From Pseudomonas sp. FP1742 (GTDB lineage Bacteria; Pseudomonadota; Gammaproteobacteria; Pseudomonadales; Pseudomonadaceae): a stretch of 64,000 nt of DNA. The stretch lies in assembly GCF_030687145.1 (NCBI RefSeq), contig NZ_CP117460.1:3596001-3660000 (forward strand). The letters run 5' to 3'. This document shows, in pieces, positions 17,810 through 26,412 of the stretch. Numbering within the stretch: the stretch's first letter is position 1; each line of letters starts with the position of its first letter. The notes under the pieces are model-generated. The model searched no databases and was not told where the DNA came from. It saw only the letters and a list, made by a program, of their open reading frames with translations. The position numbers and the translations under genes are program-made.

Positions 17810-18034
17810 GTATTTGTTGCGACGAGTGCCTGGCACTCTCTTTCTGATTTCGCAGCTTGCGAGCAATATCGAGCTGCTGCGTCCTTGAGCTGCAAGCCCT
17901 GTAAGGGACCTCTGCAAGAACGCGCGGAAATTTATCAACTTTTGCTGTGTCTGGGAAGACCAAAAACAAACTAATTTGTTTTAAAACAGATATTTACTGT
18001 AGATCCAGGCGATTCGGGATATCCGGAGGGTGCC

Positions 18035-19147
18035 ATGGCAGCTGTTACCGGTACGCTGAAGCTGTTTCTCTGCGGCGATGTCATGACCGCTCGCGGCATC
18101 GACTCCGTACTGCCGCAACCTGGCGATCCGCGGCTTTACGAAGACTATGTCAAGAATGCCGGTGATTACGTCCGGCTGGCAGAGAGCGTCAATGGTCCGA
18201 TTCCCCGTCCGGTCGATTTCAACTATATCTGGGGCGTTGCGCTGGATGAGTTCGAACTTCGCCAGCCACACGCACGCATCATCAATCTGGAAACCGCGGT
18301 GTCCCGCCGCGGACGACCGGAGCCAAAGGGCATCAATTACCGCATGACCCCGGAGAACTTCCCGGCCATCTGCGCCGCCGGCATCGACTGCTGCGTGCTG
18401 GCCAACAACCATGTGCTGGACTGGGGCGCGGCCGGTCTGGCCGATACGCTGGATACCCTATCGAACAACGGCATGTGCAGTGCCGGCTCCGGGCTCAACC
18501 GGCAATCTGCCGAAGCGCCCGCCGTGCTGCCGTTGCCTGGCGGGCAGCGCTTGCTGGTGTTTGGCCTCGGCACACCCGACAGTGGCATTCCACCAGACTG
18601 GGCCGCGACTGATAAGCGCGCGGGCGTCGCACGGCTGAAAGATCTGTCGATGCACAGTCTGCGCCCTGTGGCCGAGCGGATTCTCAAGTACAAGAATCCG
18701 GGAGATCGGGTGGTGGCCTCCATTCATTGGGGCGGCAACTGGGGGTTCGAGATCCCACAGGAGCAGGTCCGGTTCGCCCATGCCCTGATCGATGAGGCCG
18801 GAGTTGACGTGGTGCACGGGCATTCCTCGCACCACATCAAGGGCATCGAGGTGTACCGCGAACGCCTGATTCTGTATGGCTGCGGGGATCTGCTGAACGA
18901 TTACGAAGGCATCGAGGGCCACGCAGCCTATCGCGGCGACCTGGGGCTTCTGTACTTTGCCTCGTTGGCCCCGGACGGGCACCTGCAGACGCTGGAGCTG
19001 ATACCCACCCGCCTCCATCGTTTTCGCCTCTGTCGCGCCGAAGGGGATGACCGCCAATGGCTGCACGACACCCTTTCTCGTGAGTGCGCAGGCTTGGGCA
19101 GCGGCATCCGGCCGGGCGCGCAAAATGCCTTCAAGTTGCGTTGGTAG
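18035..19147 (+). CDS. CapA-like metallophosphatase-fold protein (poly-gamma-glutamate capsule family)
   Basis: A 370-residue protein of the CapA/PgsA family, which has a calcineurin-like phosphoesterase fold. Motifs are LKLFLCGDVMTARGID at the N-terminus, INLETAVS, CCVLANNHVLDWGAAGL, SIHWGGNWGF and HGHSSHHIKGIEVYRERLILYGCGDLLNDY. The invariant Asp, Asn-His and His-Gly-His residues for a two-metal site are all present. The start at 18035 has a GGAGG site. No pgsBC-like ligase genes are near, so it is unlikely to make a capsule on its own. Stand-alone CapA paralogues of unknown substrate are common in Pseudomonas. No signal peptide is evident. Confidence 0.85.
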   Translation: MAAVTGTLKLFLCGDVMTARGIDSVLPQPGDPRLYEDYVKNAGDYVRLAESVNGPIPRPVDFNYIWGVALDEFELRQPHARIINLETAVSRRGRPEPKGINYRMTPENFPAICAAGIDCCVLANNHVLDWGAAGLADTLDTLSNNGMCSAGSGLNRQSAEAPAVLPLPGGQRLLVFGLGTPDSGIPPDWAATDKRAGVARLKDLSMHSLRPVAERILKYKNPGDRVVASIHWGGNWGFEIPQEQVRFAHALIDEAGVDVVHGHSSHHIKGIEVYRERLILYGCGDLLNDYEGIEGHAAYRGDLGLLYFASLAPDGHLQTLELIPTRLHRFRLCRAEGDDRQWLHDTLSRECAGLGSGIRPGAQNAFKLRW

Positions 19148-19301
19148 GCTTTTTCATTTCTGCGTCGCTTTTGCATTTCTGTGCGACAGATCGCACTTCA
19201 GGCACTCCCGTACTACTCCCTCTTGGTGTTAGTTTGGAAAAGTTTCTGACTAATCAATCAGATATTTCTTACCAACCACCTGCAAAGGAATGCCTCCAGC
19301 A

Positions 19302-21041
19302 ATGGACTTTTCACTCAAGCACCTGGCCGCGACAACCCTGATGCTGGCCAGCCTTTCGGCGTTTACCACGTCAGCGCACGCCAACATCACCCCGCAGCAG
19401 AGCGCGACCATCCTCAAGACCTTCAATGACGCATCGGTAACCGATTTCAGGCAATTCCTGGGACGCCTGGCCAAGAGCGAGCTTGCCACAACCGACAACC
19501 TCGGCCTGGCAATCAGTGCCTTCCAGGACAACAAGCCCCTTTCCCCTGAACAGCAGAACGAGATCCATCGCCTGCTTGGCCTCTATGCACGAGTGAAGTA
19601 TGGCAACGCCGCCACCGAGACCCTGCGTGAACTGGTGGCCATCCCGACCTTCCGCGTGGACGGCCTGGCCCAACACGAGAACCCTGAATTCATCAAGATC
19701 GGCGACAAGCTCAAGGGGCTGGCCCAGGCCTTCAACCTGAACTTCCGTAATATCGACAACCGCGTCTACGAAATCTCCCTTGATGGCAGTGGTGACGAAG
19801 TCGTGGGCATTCACGCGCATGCCGATGTGGTGCCCGTGACTCCGGAGAACTGGGTCCTGAAAGACGGCACACGACTCGATCCGTTCAAGGTCACGCTGGT
19901 CGGCGACCGCATGTATGGCCGGGGCACCGAAGATGACAAAAACGGTATCGTCGTGGCGCTCTACGCCATGAAGATCATCAAGGAAGAGAAGCTGCCGCTG
20001 GCCAGGAATTTCAAGCTGCTGGTAGACACCACCGAAGAAACCACCGGCGACGCCATTCCCTATTATTTCGAACACAACCCGACACCCAACTACAACCTGG
20101 CGCTGGACGGCGGCTACCCGGTGGTGATTGCCGAAAAAGGCTACGGCACCGTCATGGCGAGCTTTGCCCGACGTGCCGCAGAGGGCAAAGGCGCCGAAAT
20201 CACTGCAATGACGGGCGGCCTGGCAACCAACCAGATCCCGTCGACTTCGGTCGCCACGTTCGTAAGTGACAAACCCGCCCAATTGGCCGCCAGCCTGCAA
20301 AAGGCCGGTGCTGATTACGCCAAGCGTCATGGCGGCAACTTCGACGTGACCGCCAAGGTCGTCGACAAGGACGTCAAACTTACGGTCACCGGCGTTTCGG
20401 CCCACTCCTCCGAGCCCGAGTCAGGCGTCAACCCGGTGGCACGGATGCTGGGCTTGATCAATAGCCTCGACGGCAAGGTCGCGCTCAAGCACAACCACAT
20501 GACCGACGCCGCCCGCTATGCCGCCGACAACTGGGGCCTGGATTACCTGGGCGGCAAATTGGGCGTTGGCTTTTCCGATGATTTCATGGGGCCGCTGACC
20601 ACTTCCCTGACCTACGTCGGAATGGATGAGAAAGCCTTCAAGCTCGCGGTTAACCTGCGTGTGCCAAAGGGCAAGTCCCCGGAAACGCTCAAGGCCGAAA
20701 TCGCCGAAAAAATTGACGCCTGGAGCAAGAAGACCCACGTCGCGGCCACCTTCGACTACTCGATCGCCGAGCCGATGTACCGCAATCCCGAGGGTGAATG
20801 GGTCAAGGCCCTGCTGGCCGTGTCCAGCGAAAACCTAGGCATGGAACACAAATTCGGCACCTCTGCCGGCGCCACCTCGGTCCATGAACTGCCCAATGGC
20901 GTGCAGTTCGGTCTGGCCAGGCCCGAGGTCAAGTACACCGGCCACAACGACAACGAGTTCAAGACCGTCGACCAGTTCCTGCTGGACCTGCAGATCGTGA
21001 CCGAAATGCTCGGGCGCATGGGCCAGTTACCGAAACTGTGA
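19302..21041 (+). CDS. Periplasmic M20-family dipeptidase
   Basis: A zinc-dependent di- or tripeptidase. I choose ATG 19302 (MDFSLKHLAATTLMLASLSA), which follows AAAGGA at 12 nt; the ATG at 19290 abuts that site. The 579-residue product has a signal peptide ending near SAHA. M20 catalytic motifs are HAHAD (His173, Asp175), GRGTEDDKNG with the bridging Asp, and DTTEETTGD with the general-base Glu and a zinc ligand. The dimerisation domain insert lies in the middle, and VKYTGHNDNEF near the end carries the last zinc His. The PepD/PepV-like length supports a peptidase rather than a deacylase. A terminator follows the stop. Confidence 0.9.
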   Translation: MDFSLKHLAATTLMLASLSAFTTSAHANITPQQSATILKTFNDASVTDFRQFLGRLAKSELATTDNLGLAISAFQDNKPLSPEQQNEIHRLLGLYARVKYGNAATETLRELVAIPTFRVDGLAQHENPEFIKIGDKLKGLAQAFNLNFRNIDNRVYEISLDGSGDEVVGIHAHADVVPVTPENWVLKDGTRLDPFKVTLVGDRMYGRGTEDDKNGIVVALYAMKIIKEEKLPLARNFKLLVDTTEETTGDAIPYYFEHNPTPNYNLALDGGYPVVIAEKGYGTVMASFARRAAEGKGAEITAMTGGLATNQIPSTSVATFVSDKPAQLAASLQKAGADYAKRHGGNFDVTAKVVDKDVKLTVTGVSAHSSEPESGVNPVARMLGLINSLDGKVALKHNHMTDAARYAADNWGLDYLGGKLGVGFSDDFMGPLTTSLTYVGMDEKAFKLAVNLRVPKGKSPETLKAEIAEKIDAWSKKTHVAATFDYSIAEPMYRNPEGEWVKALLAVSSENLGMEHKFGTSAGATSVHELPNGVQFGLARPEVKYTGHNDNEFKTVDQFLLDLQIVTEMLGRMGQLPKL

Positions 21042-21051
21042 TCTTCCTTTC

Positions 21052-21084
21052 GGACCCGCTATTGTGGCGGGTCCAGCTCTTTTA
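21052..21084 (+). terminator. Rho-independent terminator after the dipeptidase
   Basis: GGACCCGC (21052-21059) pairs with GCGGGTCC (21067-21074) around a 7-nt loop, followed by a T-rich tail. Confidence 0.8.
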
Positions 21085-21117
21085 TTGTTTTGAACCCCTG
21101 ACACATGGAGTGACTAC

Positions 21118-21438
21118 ATGGAAGTCATCAATCAGTTGCAGCCCGCAGAATGTACAGGCATGGAGGACATCCGACGCGAGATCGATGCCCTTGATCAAAC
21201 CGTTATCAAACTGTTGGGCAAGCGTTTTCAATACGTGTTGGCCGCCTCCAAGTTCAAGACCTCGGCGACCTCGGTGCGTGCTCCGGAGCGTTTCAGAGCC
21301 ATGCTGGCAACACGTCGCGAATGGGCGGAGGCCGAAGGCTTGAGCCCGGATGCCATCGAGAAGATGTATAGCGATTTGGTGAACCACTTCATTGCCGAAG
21401 AAATGAAGCACTGGGCGGCTCATCAATCCAAAGCCTGA
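21118..21438 (+). CDS. PchB-like isochorismate pyruvate lyase / chorismate mutase
   Basis: A 106-residue AroQ-fold protein closely patterned on PchB of P. aeruginosa: CTGMEDIRREIDALDQTVIK, FQYVLAASKFKTS, VRAPERFRAML, RREWAEAEGLSPDAIEKMYS and HFIAEEMKHW occur in the same order. PchB converts isochorismate to salicylate plus pyruvate and has weak chorismate mutase activity. Unlike pyochelin loci, there is no isochorismate synthase (PchA) or siderophore gene beside it, and terminators isolate it, so the isochorismate source and the use of salicylate are unclear. The start follows GGAG at 7 nt. The lyase assignment is inferred from similarity to PchB rather than from a unique residue. Confidence 0.8.
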   Translation: MEVINQLQPAECTGMEDIRREIDALDQTVIKLLGKRFQYVLAASKFKTSATSVRAPERFRAMLATRREWAEAEGLSPDAIEKMYSDLVNHFIAEEMKHWAAHQSKA

Positions 21439-21618
21439 CGTCCGGGGGGCGGGTGGCGCGAGAGGGCCAGTCCCGTCCCTAAAGACGCTAAAGCCGTAGG
21501 TGTTGTGAATTCCAGCGCTGCCTCCGAGCCGGTTCGAGGAACGGAACCGCAAGCAGGGATGTCATTTGTATTAGGCACCGTAGTGCCGCAATCCTGTTGA
21601 TATCCAGAGGTGGTTTTC

Positions 21619-21693
21619 ATGAACAATATTATCTATATCGTCGGGGCCGTTGTGATCGTCCTGGTGATTCTGTCTTTTATCGGCCTTGTTTAA
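21619..21693 (+). CDS. 24-residue hydrophobic membrane peptide
   Basis: ATG 21619 to TAA 21693 encodes MNNIIYIVGAVVIVLVILSF plus IGLV: a single membrane-spanning helix with almost no loops, preceded by AGAGG at 9 nt and followed by a hairpin. Peptides of this form (MNxIIYIVGxVVIxxxxLSFxG) recur in Pseudomonas annotations. Their function is not known to me. Real-gene status rests on the ribosome site, the perfect membrane-helix composition and the remembered family pattern. Confidence 0.65.
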   Translation: MNNIIYIVGAVVIVLVILSFIGLV

Positions 21694-21714
21694 CCCTGGC
21701 TGCTGAACACACTC

Positions 21715-21735
21715 GCCGGACACTGCCTGTCCGGC
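21715..21735 (+). terminator. Hairpin after the membrane peptide
   Basis: GCCGGACA (21715-21722) pairs with TGTCCGGC (21728-21735) across a 5-nt loop. There is no strong T tract. Confidence 0.5.
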
Positions 21736-21875
21736 CAACCATTGGCTCACCGCATACCTCCTCAAAGCCCTGCACAGGCGGCTGCTGCATAACTGGCCTA
21801 TCCTGAATCAGCCGACAAGGAATCACTCCCTTCTGGCATACCGGACGCTCTCTCTATAGCAATGGAGGCTACACG

Positions 21876-23834
21876 ATGAAGGATCAATCGATTGAGTTCC
21901 GTGCGGGAGCTGGGCAGCCTGTGCCCATAGTCATGCCCCACTCCACCCAACCTTCCACGTCCAATAGTCGCATCGAGCTGTACACCCAGGAGGCGATGGT
22001 CAACTGGCTAGGCCCGGTCCAGCTTGGACGCACGGGTTTGCAAACGGCTGTGGCCACCACGATAGGTGCCTTCGCGGACCCGCGCGAGGTTCTGGCCATG
22101 CTCAACCCTCGGGACTCCAATCCGCCCATCCAGGTGGCTGCCGACGGTGACGTGTGGATCGACTATCTGGCGGATACCGGCGATGGCTGGGACTCCACCT
22201 ATTCCATGGCGCTGTGCGTCAGCCAGGATGTCAAGTTGCCGGAACTCACTCTGCCGCGCGGCGACGTATTGCTGCTGGGTGGCGATCAGGTCTATCCCAC
22301 ACCGGCGCGCTCCGGCTACCGCACCCGCTTCCTGGATCCTTTCCGCGCCGCATTTCCTGCGCCGGTCCCCAAGGTGCGCCCTGCTCAGCAAGAGCAATCC
22401 GTACCGCAGCCGGGAGCACCATGGATAGTGGCGACGCCCGGTAACCACGACTGGTATGACGGCCTGCGTGGCTTCTCCCAACTGTTTTGCGAGCAAAAAC
22501 CCATCGGCGGCTGGGAAACCCGCCAGCGCACCAGTTACTACGTGCTGCAACTGGCCAATGGTTGGTGGATCTGGGGCCTGGACCTGCAATTGGAGTCGTT
22601 GATCGACCGGCAGCAGAAGCAATACTTCGAAGAAATGCGCACCAGGCTGCAGCCGGGTGACCGCGTGATCCTCTGTACGCCTGAGCCTAGTTGGGTGGAT
22701 GAAGCCGAACGGCTGGCACGCGAGGACAAGGCCTTGTCCTCGATCGAAACCCAGACGCCGCGCTTCCGCAGCCTGCGCGAGATCGAGCAGCTCCTGGGTG
22801 ATCATCTGGCGGTGGTCCTGGCCGGAGACTCGCACCACTATGCGCGCTACCAGCCAAAAGCTGGCAGCCAGGCGCCGCAACGCATCACCTGCGGAGGCGG
22901 CGGCGCCTTTTTGCATGGCACGCACCAACTTCCAGATCCGCCCGAGCCGATCAACGTCGGCGGAACCCGGCAGCGCTACGAACTGGCCGGGGTCTACCCG
23001 GACAAGAAAACCTCCGAACAGCTGCGTAATCGGGCATGGCGGCTCCCCACCCACAACCTCCCCTTCTGCGGCATGCTGGCCATCTTGTACTTGCTGTTCG
23101 ACTGGATGATACAAAGCGCCAGCAAGATCCCCCACCCGGCGCGAGGTAACCGCAGCCTGATGGAGGTACTGTCTGACTTCGAAGTATCTATCCCCAACAT
23201 CCGCGAGGTTTGGCGGCAGCTATTCCTGGTCCTGGCCCACAGTCCCTCTTCGGTGATGTTTGCCGTGACCATTGTGCTGGGCTGCGCGGTGCTCTCAGCT
23301 GCCGGGGTCAAGCGCACCCGAAAGCTTGCCTATGGCGTCGGGGCCGTTCACGGGCTGCTTCACCTGGGGCTGGCGATCGGGCTGTTATGGCTTATGGGTC
23401 GTGTCAACATCCATTACTTACAGTTCGAGGTCGAAAACCTGCTCCAGGTCTTGTTGTTTCTGGTGGGCACACTGCTGCTCGGCGGAAGCCTGGGAGGTCT
23501 GCTGTTCGGTAGCTGGATGGTCATGGGCAATACCTTATGGGGGCTACATAGCGAGGTGGTTTTTTCCTCGCAACGCATCGCCGACCACAAATGCTTCCTG
23601 CGTATGCACTTCAAAGGCGACCAACTCACTATTTACCCGCTCAAGCTGGAGAAGGTCTGTCGGCGCTGGTCCGTGGCGACGGGAGTCGCCAAACTGGCGA
23701 AGGTGCAGCGCACCTGGCGGTTGCGGGCAACGCCTGAAAGCACTGGCCCGCGCTTCGTGCCCGCAACGGGTGAGCTCGAACTGCGGCTGATCGAGCCGCC
23801 CATCGAAATTCGGCGCGCAAGAACCACCCCATGA
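21876..23834 (+). CDS. Membrane-anchored metallophosphoesterase
   Basis: A 652-residue protein. The N-terminal two-thirds is a calcineurin-type phosphoesterase: LLGGDQVYP, ATPGNHDWYDG, and AGDSHHYARY with the final metal-binding His. The usual first DxH site is less clear and probably lies at DYLADTGDGWD. Residues about 390-570 contain four to six membrane helices (FCGMLAILYLLFDWMI, SVMFAVTIVLGCAVLSAAG, GLLHLGLAIGLLWLMG, LLQVLLFLVGTLLLGGSLGG). A cytoplasmic tail follows. Start 21876 has GGAGG at 8 nt. There is no operon partner. The substrate is unknown; a role in envelope phosphoester turnover is only a guess. Confidence 0.82.
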   Translation: MKDQSIEFRAGAGQPVPIVMPHSTQPSTSNSRIELYTQEAMVNWLGPVQLGRTGLQTAVATTIGAFADPREVLAMLNPRDSNPPIQVAADGDVWIDYLADTGDGWDSTYSMALCVSQDVKLPELTLPRGDVLLLGGDQVYPTPARSGYRTRFLDPFRAAFPAPVPKVRPAQQEQSVPQPGAPWIVATPGNHDWYDGLRGFSQLFCEQKPIGGWETRQRTSYYVLQLANGWWIWGLDLQLESLIDRQQKQYFEEMRTRLQPGDRVILCTPEPSWVDEAERLAREDKALSSIETQTPRFRSLREIEQLLGDHLAVVLAGDSHHYARYQPKAGSQAPQRITCGGGGAFLHGTHQLPDPPEPINVGGTRQRYELAGVYPDKKTSEQLRNRAWRLPTHNLPFCGMLAILYLLFDWMIQSASKIPHPARGNRSLMEVLSDFEVSIPNIREVWRQLFLVLAHSPSSVMFAVTIVLGCAVLSAAGVKRTRKLAYGVGAVHGLLHLGLAIGLLWLMGRVNIHYLQFEVENLLQVLLFLVGTLLLGGSLGGLLFGSWMVMGNTLWGLHSEVVFSSQRIADHKCFLRMHFKGDQLTIYPLKLEKVCRRWSVATGVAKLAKVQRTWRLRATPESTGPRFVPATGELELRLIEPPIEIRRARTTP

Positions 23835-23844
23835 GAGCGCTCAC

Positions 23845-23874
23845 AGGCTGTGTTCCCTGAAGGGGAACCAGCCT
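23845..23874 (+). terminator. Imperfect hairpin after the phosphoesterase
   Basis: A GGCTG...CAGCC-type stem with an inner TTCCC/GGGAA pairing and a short loop. No T tract follows, so this is a weak call. Confidence 0.35.
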
Positions 23875-24477
23875 TGCGGGTTACTCAACAGCGGCCAAAT
23901 GGCCCACACTTCAAGTGTCAGCACCAAAAACTTATTTAAAAACAATAAGCTGTAGTTCCTTAATGAATTACTGGACAGAAGGTTATATTTTTGACTAGTG
24001 ACATTTGACAGCTCGCCCTGAGTGATCAATACCTAACAGGGTCGACGCCTGATAATGATGAGAATACAGCCAGTAGATATCTATTACCGCCTGCACTTAA
24101 GATTCGCGCACGAAAGTATTTGATTTTAAAGGACCGAAGGTTCGGACCGTGCGGTAGCTTTGGCCATCGAAAATAGGGTATGCCTCATATTGAAGGCGAT
24201 AGTGTTAAGTAGCGCTTACACTTTCCATCAATAATCCGAGCGTAGCGCAAGCAAACCAGAACCTTCGCGCACTACTTCTTCGCGATACGCGCCAGATTAT
24301 TGACTTGATATCCGCCTTAGCGTTATGCCTGCATTACATGCTTCAACTTTGATACACCGTTTTAAAAACTTAACATTTTCTAGGTTCCACGACCCGATAA
24401 AGGGGACTGGTGATATCATGGCATCGTTGATGCGCGAACAGGCAATGCTTGAATCCAATACTAAGGAGCTTGCCAGT
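23875..24477 (+). promoter_or_regulatory. Long AT-rich leader of the exopolysaccharide operon with ops-like element
   Basis: About 600 bp without a gene and clearly richer in AT than its surroundings. TTGACA at 24005-24010 could be a -35 box, but its -10 (about 24028-24033) is poor. At 24151-24158 GCGGTAGC within TGCGGTAGCTT matches 9 of 11 bases of the RfaH-recruiting ops element (GGCGGTAGCGT), preceded by a small CCGAA-GG-TTCGG hairpin. Its place in the untranslated leader of an operon whose first gene is RfaH-like makes an ops role plausible. The same nine-base core also occurs by chance inside genes of this window. Confidence 0.45.
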
Positions 24478-24999
24478 ATGCTAACGAGTACACGAATTTC
24501 CAGTTGGTATCTTTTGCAGTGCAAGCCACGACAGGACGAACGGGCACAAATCAATTTATTGCGGCAAAACTACACCATATTTTGCCCAAAAATCGTTAGC
24601 CGACGCGTGGTTAATGGTAGATCTCTTCAAACGGTCGAGCCCCTCTTTCCAGGGTATCTTTTCATTCAACTGAGTCGTGATGACAAATGGGCACCTTTGC
24701 GTTCTACCCGTGGCGTCAGCCGAATCGTGGATTTTAATCATGGCCCGGCAATAGTCCCTGACGATGTCGTCGAGCATCTACGCACCCGGTGTTTGAAATC
24801 ATCGGAAATTCATACAGCCCAACAGTTCAGGCCCGGCGAAACACTGCAAATAACCCGAGGACCGCTGTCGACACTCGAAGGTATTTTCCTGACCATGTTG
24901 GGTGACGAACGAGTGATGATCCTGCTGCACTTTCTAAATAGAGAACAGCCAGTCCGCATTCCGTTGACCGACATTCAACGACCGCAACTTAGCCTATAA
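24478..24999 (+). CDS. NusG/RfaH-like transcription antiterminator of the EPS operon
   Basis: A specialised NusG paralogue that should bind RNA polymerase and keep it processive through the long polysaccharide operon. The frame is open from 24325, but ATG 24478 has AAGGAG at 9 nt and gives MLTSTRISSWYLLQCKPRQD, aligning with the RfaH start (SWYLLYCK). The 173-residue product has the NGN-domain blocks LFPGYLFIQL and RSTRGVSRIVDF, then a C-terminal part with FRPGETLQITRGPLSTLEGIF, a KOW-like segment. It is the first gene of the cluster, the usual place for such regulators. A gap of 240 bp separates it from the next gene. Confidence 0.85.
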   Translation: MLTSTRISSWYLLQCKPRQDERAQINLLRQNYTIFCPKIVSRRVVNGRSLQTVEPLFPGYLFIQLSRDDKWAPLRSTRGVSRIVDFNHGPAIVPDDVVEHLRTRCLKSSEIHTAQQFRPGETLQITRGPLSTLEGIFLTMLGDERVMILLHFLNREQPVRIPLTDIQRPQLSL

Positions 25000-25239
25000 A
25001 CAATCTGCCATTAACGCGCAATGAACAAACCCATCAACTTAAGCTCATTGAACCCGACAACAAACCCAAGTTATTTATTACCACTTTTCCTTGACTCCTG
25101 CTTTATTCGCACGGCCTTTTAAACTTACCTACTTCATCTACATATAATAATCCTTGCTACCAGTCGACAACATACCGCTCACTTTCGCACCTTATTTTCC
25201 GGTCTATAGTCATTGGATTCACCCCCCAGGAGCAATGAT

Positions 25240-26400
25240 ATGACCATTAAGACCCACAGCCCTTTCGCACTGATAATGATCTATTTGTATCCCGGAACGG
25301 CCTGGAGTCTCGACCCCCAGTCCATTGGTATCTACGGATTCGACTTCACACCCACACTGTTATTTTCAGAGAGCTATGACGACAACTTCCGGGAACTGGA
25401 GCGGGGGCGTCAGTCTTCCATGGTGACCAAAATAGCGCCCTCTTTCGAACTCAAGGCCGAAGATAGAAACAGTGCCACGCGACTGATCTGGCAGCCTACC
25501 CGCTACATTTATCATGACGAGCCAAGTGCCTCGAATACGGCGCAACGCGTGCGGCTCGAAAGCATCATGGAGTTCACCGACCGCCATCGCCTGAAACTTG
25601 AAGGGGAAGCGCGTAAATACGAGCGCACGACATCGACCGCTGTCGATGGCATCAATGACAAGATCCGCAGTAACCGCGTCAATGGTCTCTATACCTTTGG
25701 TGCCCGAAGCGCCGCCAATCAGATCGACCTGGGCGCAAGTTACGCTCAACTACGTTACGACAACTCCGATGGCATCAACGACGACAAAGAACGCAATACC
25801 ACCGGCCTGACCACCACCTGGTACCACCGCATAGGCAGCAACACGCGTGGGCTGCTGGAGTATGACCATACCGTCTTTGATTACCTGCAAACCGACAGCC
25901 GTCTCAACAGCACATCCAATGCGATCCTGGCCGGTGCCGAGTGGGACTTCACCGCACGCACCACCGGCAAAGTACGCATTGGTTATGAACGCAAGAACTT
26001 TGATGACAGCAGTGTCAAAGATCTCAGTAACCCGACCTGGCAGGTGGACCTGCGATGGAAGCCACGAACCTACTCGACCTTTTCGTTTGTCGCTCGCCAG
26101 GCGATGGCTGAGGGCGACGATGGTGCTGACGCCGTCAAGACCACCTCTGCCCTGTTCGGCTGGCGTCATGGCTGGACCGAGCGCATCACTACCGTGGCCG
26201 AGGCAGGGCTGGCCCGCTATGAGTACGAGGGGCAGAACCGCACCGACAACCTTCGCGACTACAACTTCGCCGTGGAATACCAGATGCGTCGCTGGCTGGA
26301 TATCGAACTGGGCTATCGCCGCCGCAACGACAATTCCGATGCCGACAATCAGAGTTTTGAACGCAACATCTTCCTGCTCAGCTTCAACGTAAGTCTCTAA
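25240..26400 (+). CDS. Outer-membrane beta-barrel protein of the EPS export system
   Basis: A 386-residue protein of the outer-membrane beta-barrel (BBP2-like/EpsL-like) type. The start at 25240 has AGGAG at 7 nt; the signal peptide ends near GTAWS. The mature part alternates aromatic and polar residues in strands (RLIWQPTRYIYHDEP, RLKLEGEARKYERTTS, TTWYHRIGSNTRGLLEYDH) and ends in a strand with the terminal hydrophobic residue LSFNVSL, as needed for BAM recognition. Such proteins sit in EPS loci beside a short export protein and probably form or support the outer-membrane exit. Its gene lies 12 bp before the export-protein gene. Confidence 0.8.
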   Translation: MTIKTHSPFALIMIYLYPGTAWSLDPQSIGIYGFDFTPTLLFSESYDDNFRELERGRQSSMVTKIAPSFELKAEDRNSATRLIWQPTRYIYHDEPSASNTAQRVRLESIMEFTDRHRLKLEGEARKYERTTSTAVDGINDKIRSNRVNGLYTFGARSAANQIDLGASYAQLRYDNSDGINDDKERNTTGLTTTWYHRIGSNTRGLLEYDHTVFDYLQTDSRLNSTSNAILAGAEWDFTARTTGKVRIGYERKNFDDSSVKDLSNPTWQVDLRWKPRTYSTFSFVARQAMAEGDDGADAVKTTSALFGWRHGWTERITTVAEAGLARYEYEGQNRTDNLRDYNFAVEYQMRRWLDIELGYRRRNDNSDADNQSFERNIFLLSFNVSL

Positions 26401-26412
26401 GAGGTTCCCCCC

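Noticed and set aside
17735-19147. tRNA-Gln as the attachment site of a genomic island carrying the capA-like gene
   Set aside because: No duplicated tRNA 3' end and no integrase is visible in the window.
18035-19147. capA-like gene as evidence for a poly-gamma-glutamate capsule
   Set aside because: No capB/capC or pgsB/pgsC-type genes are adjacent; stand-alone family members are common.
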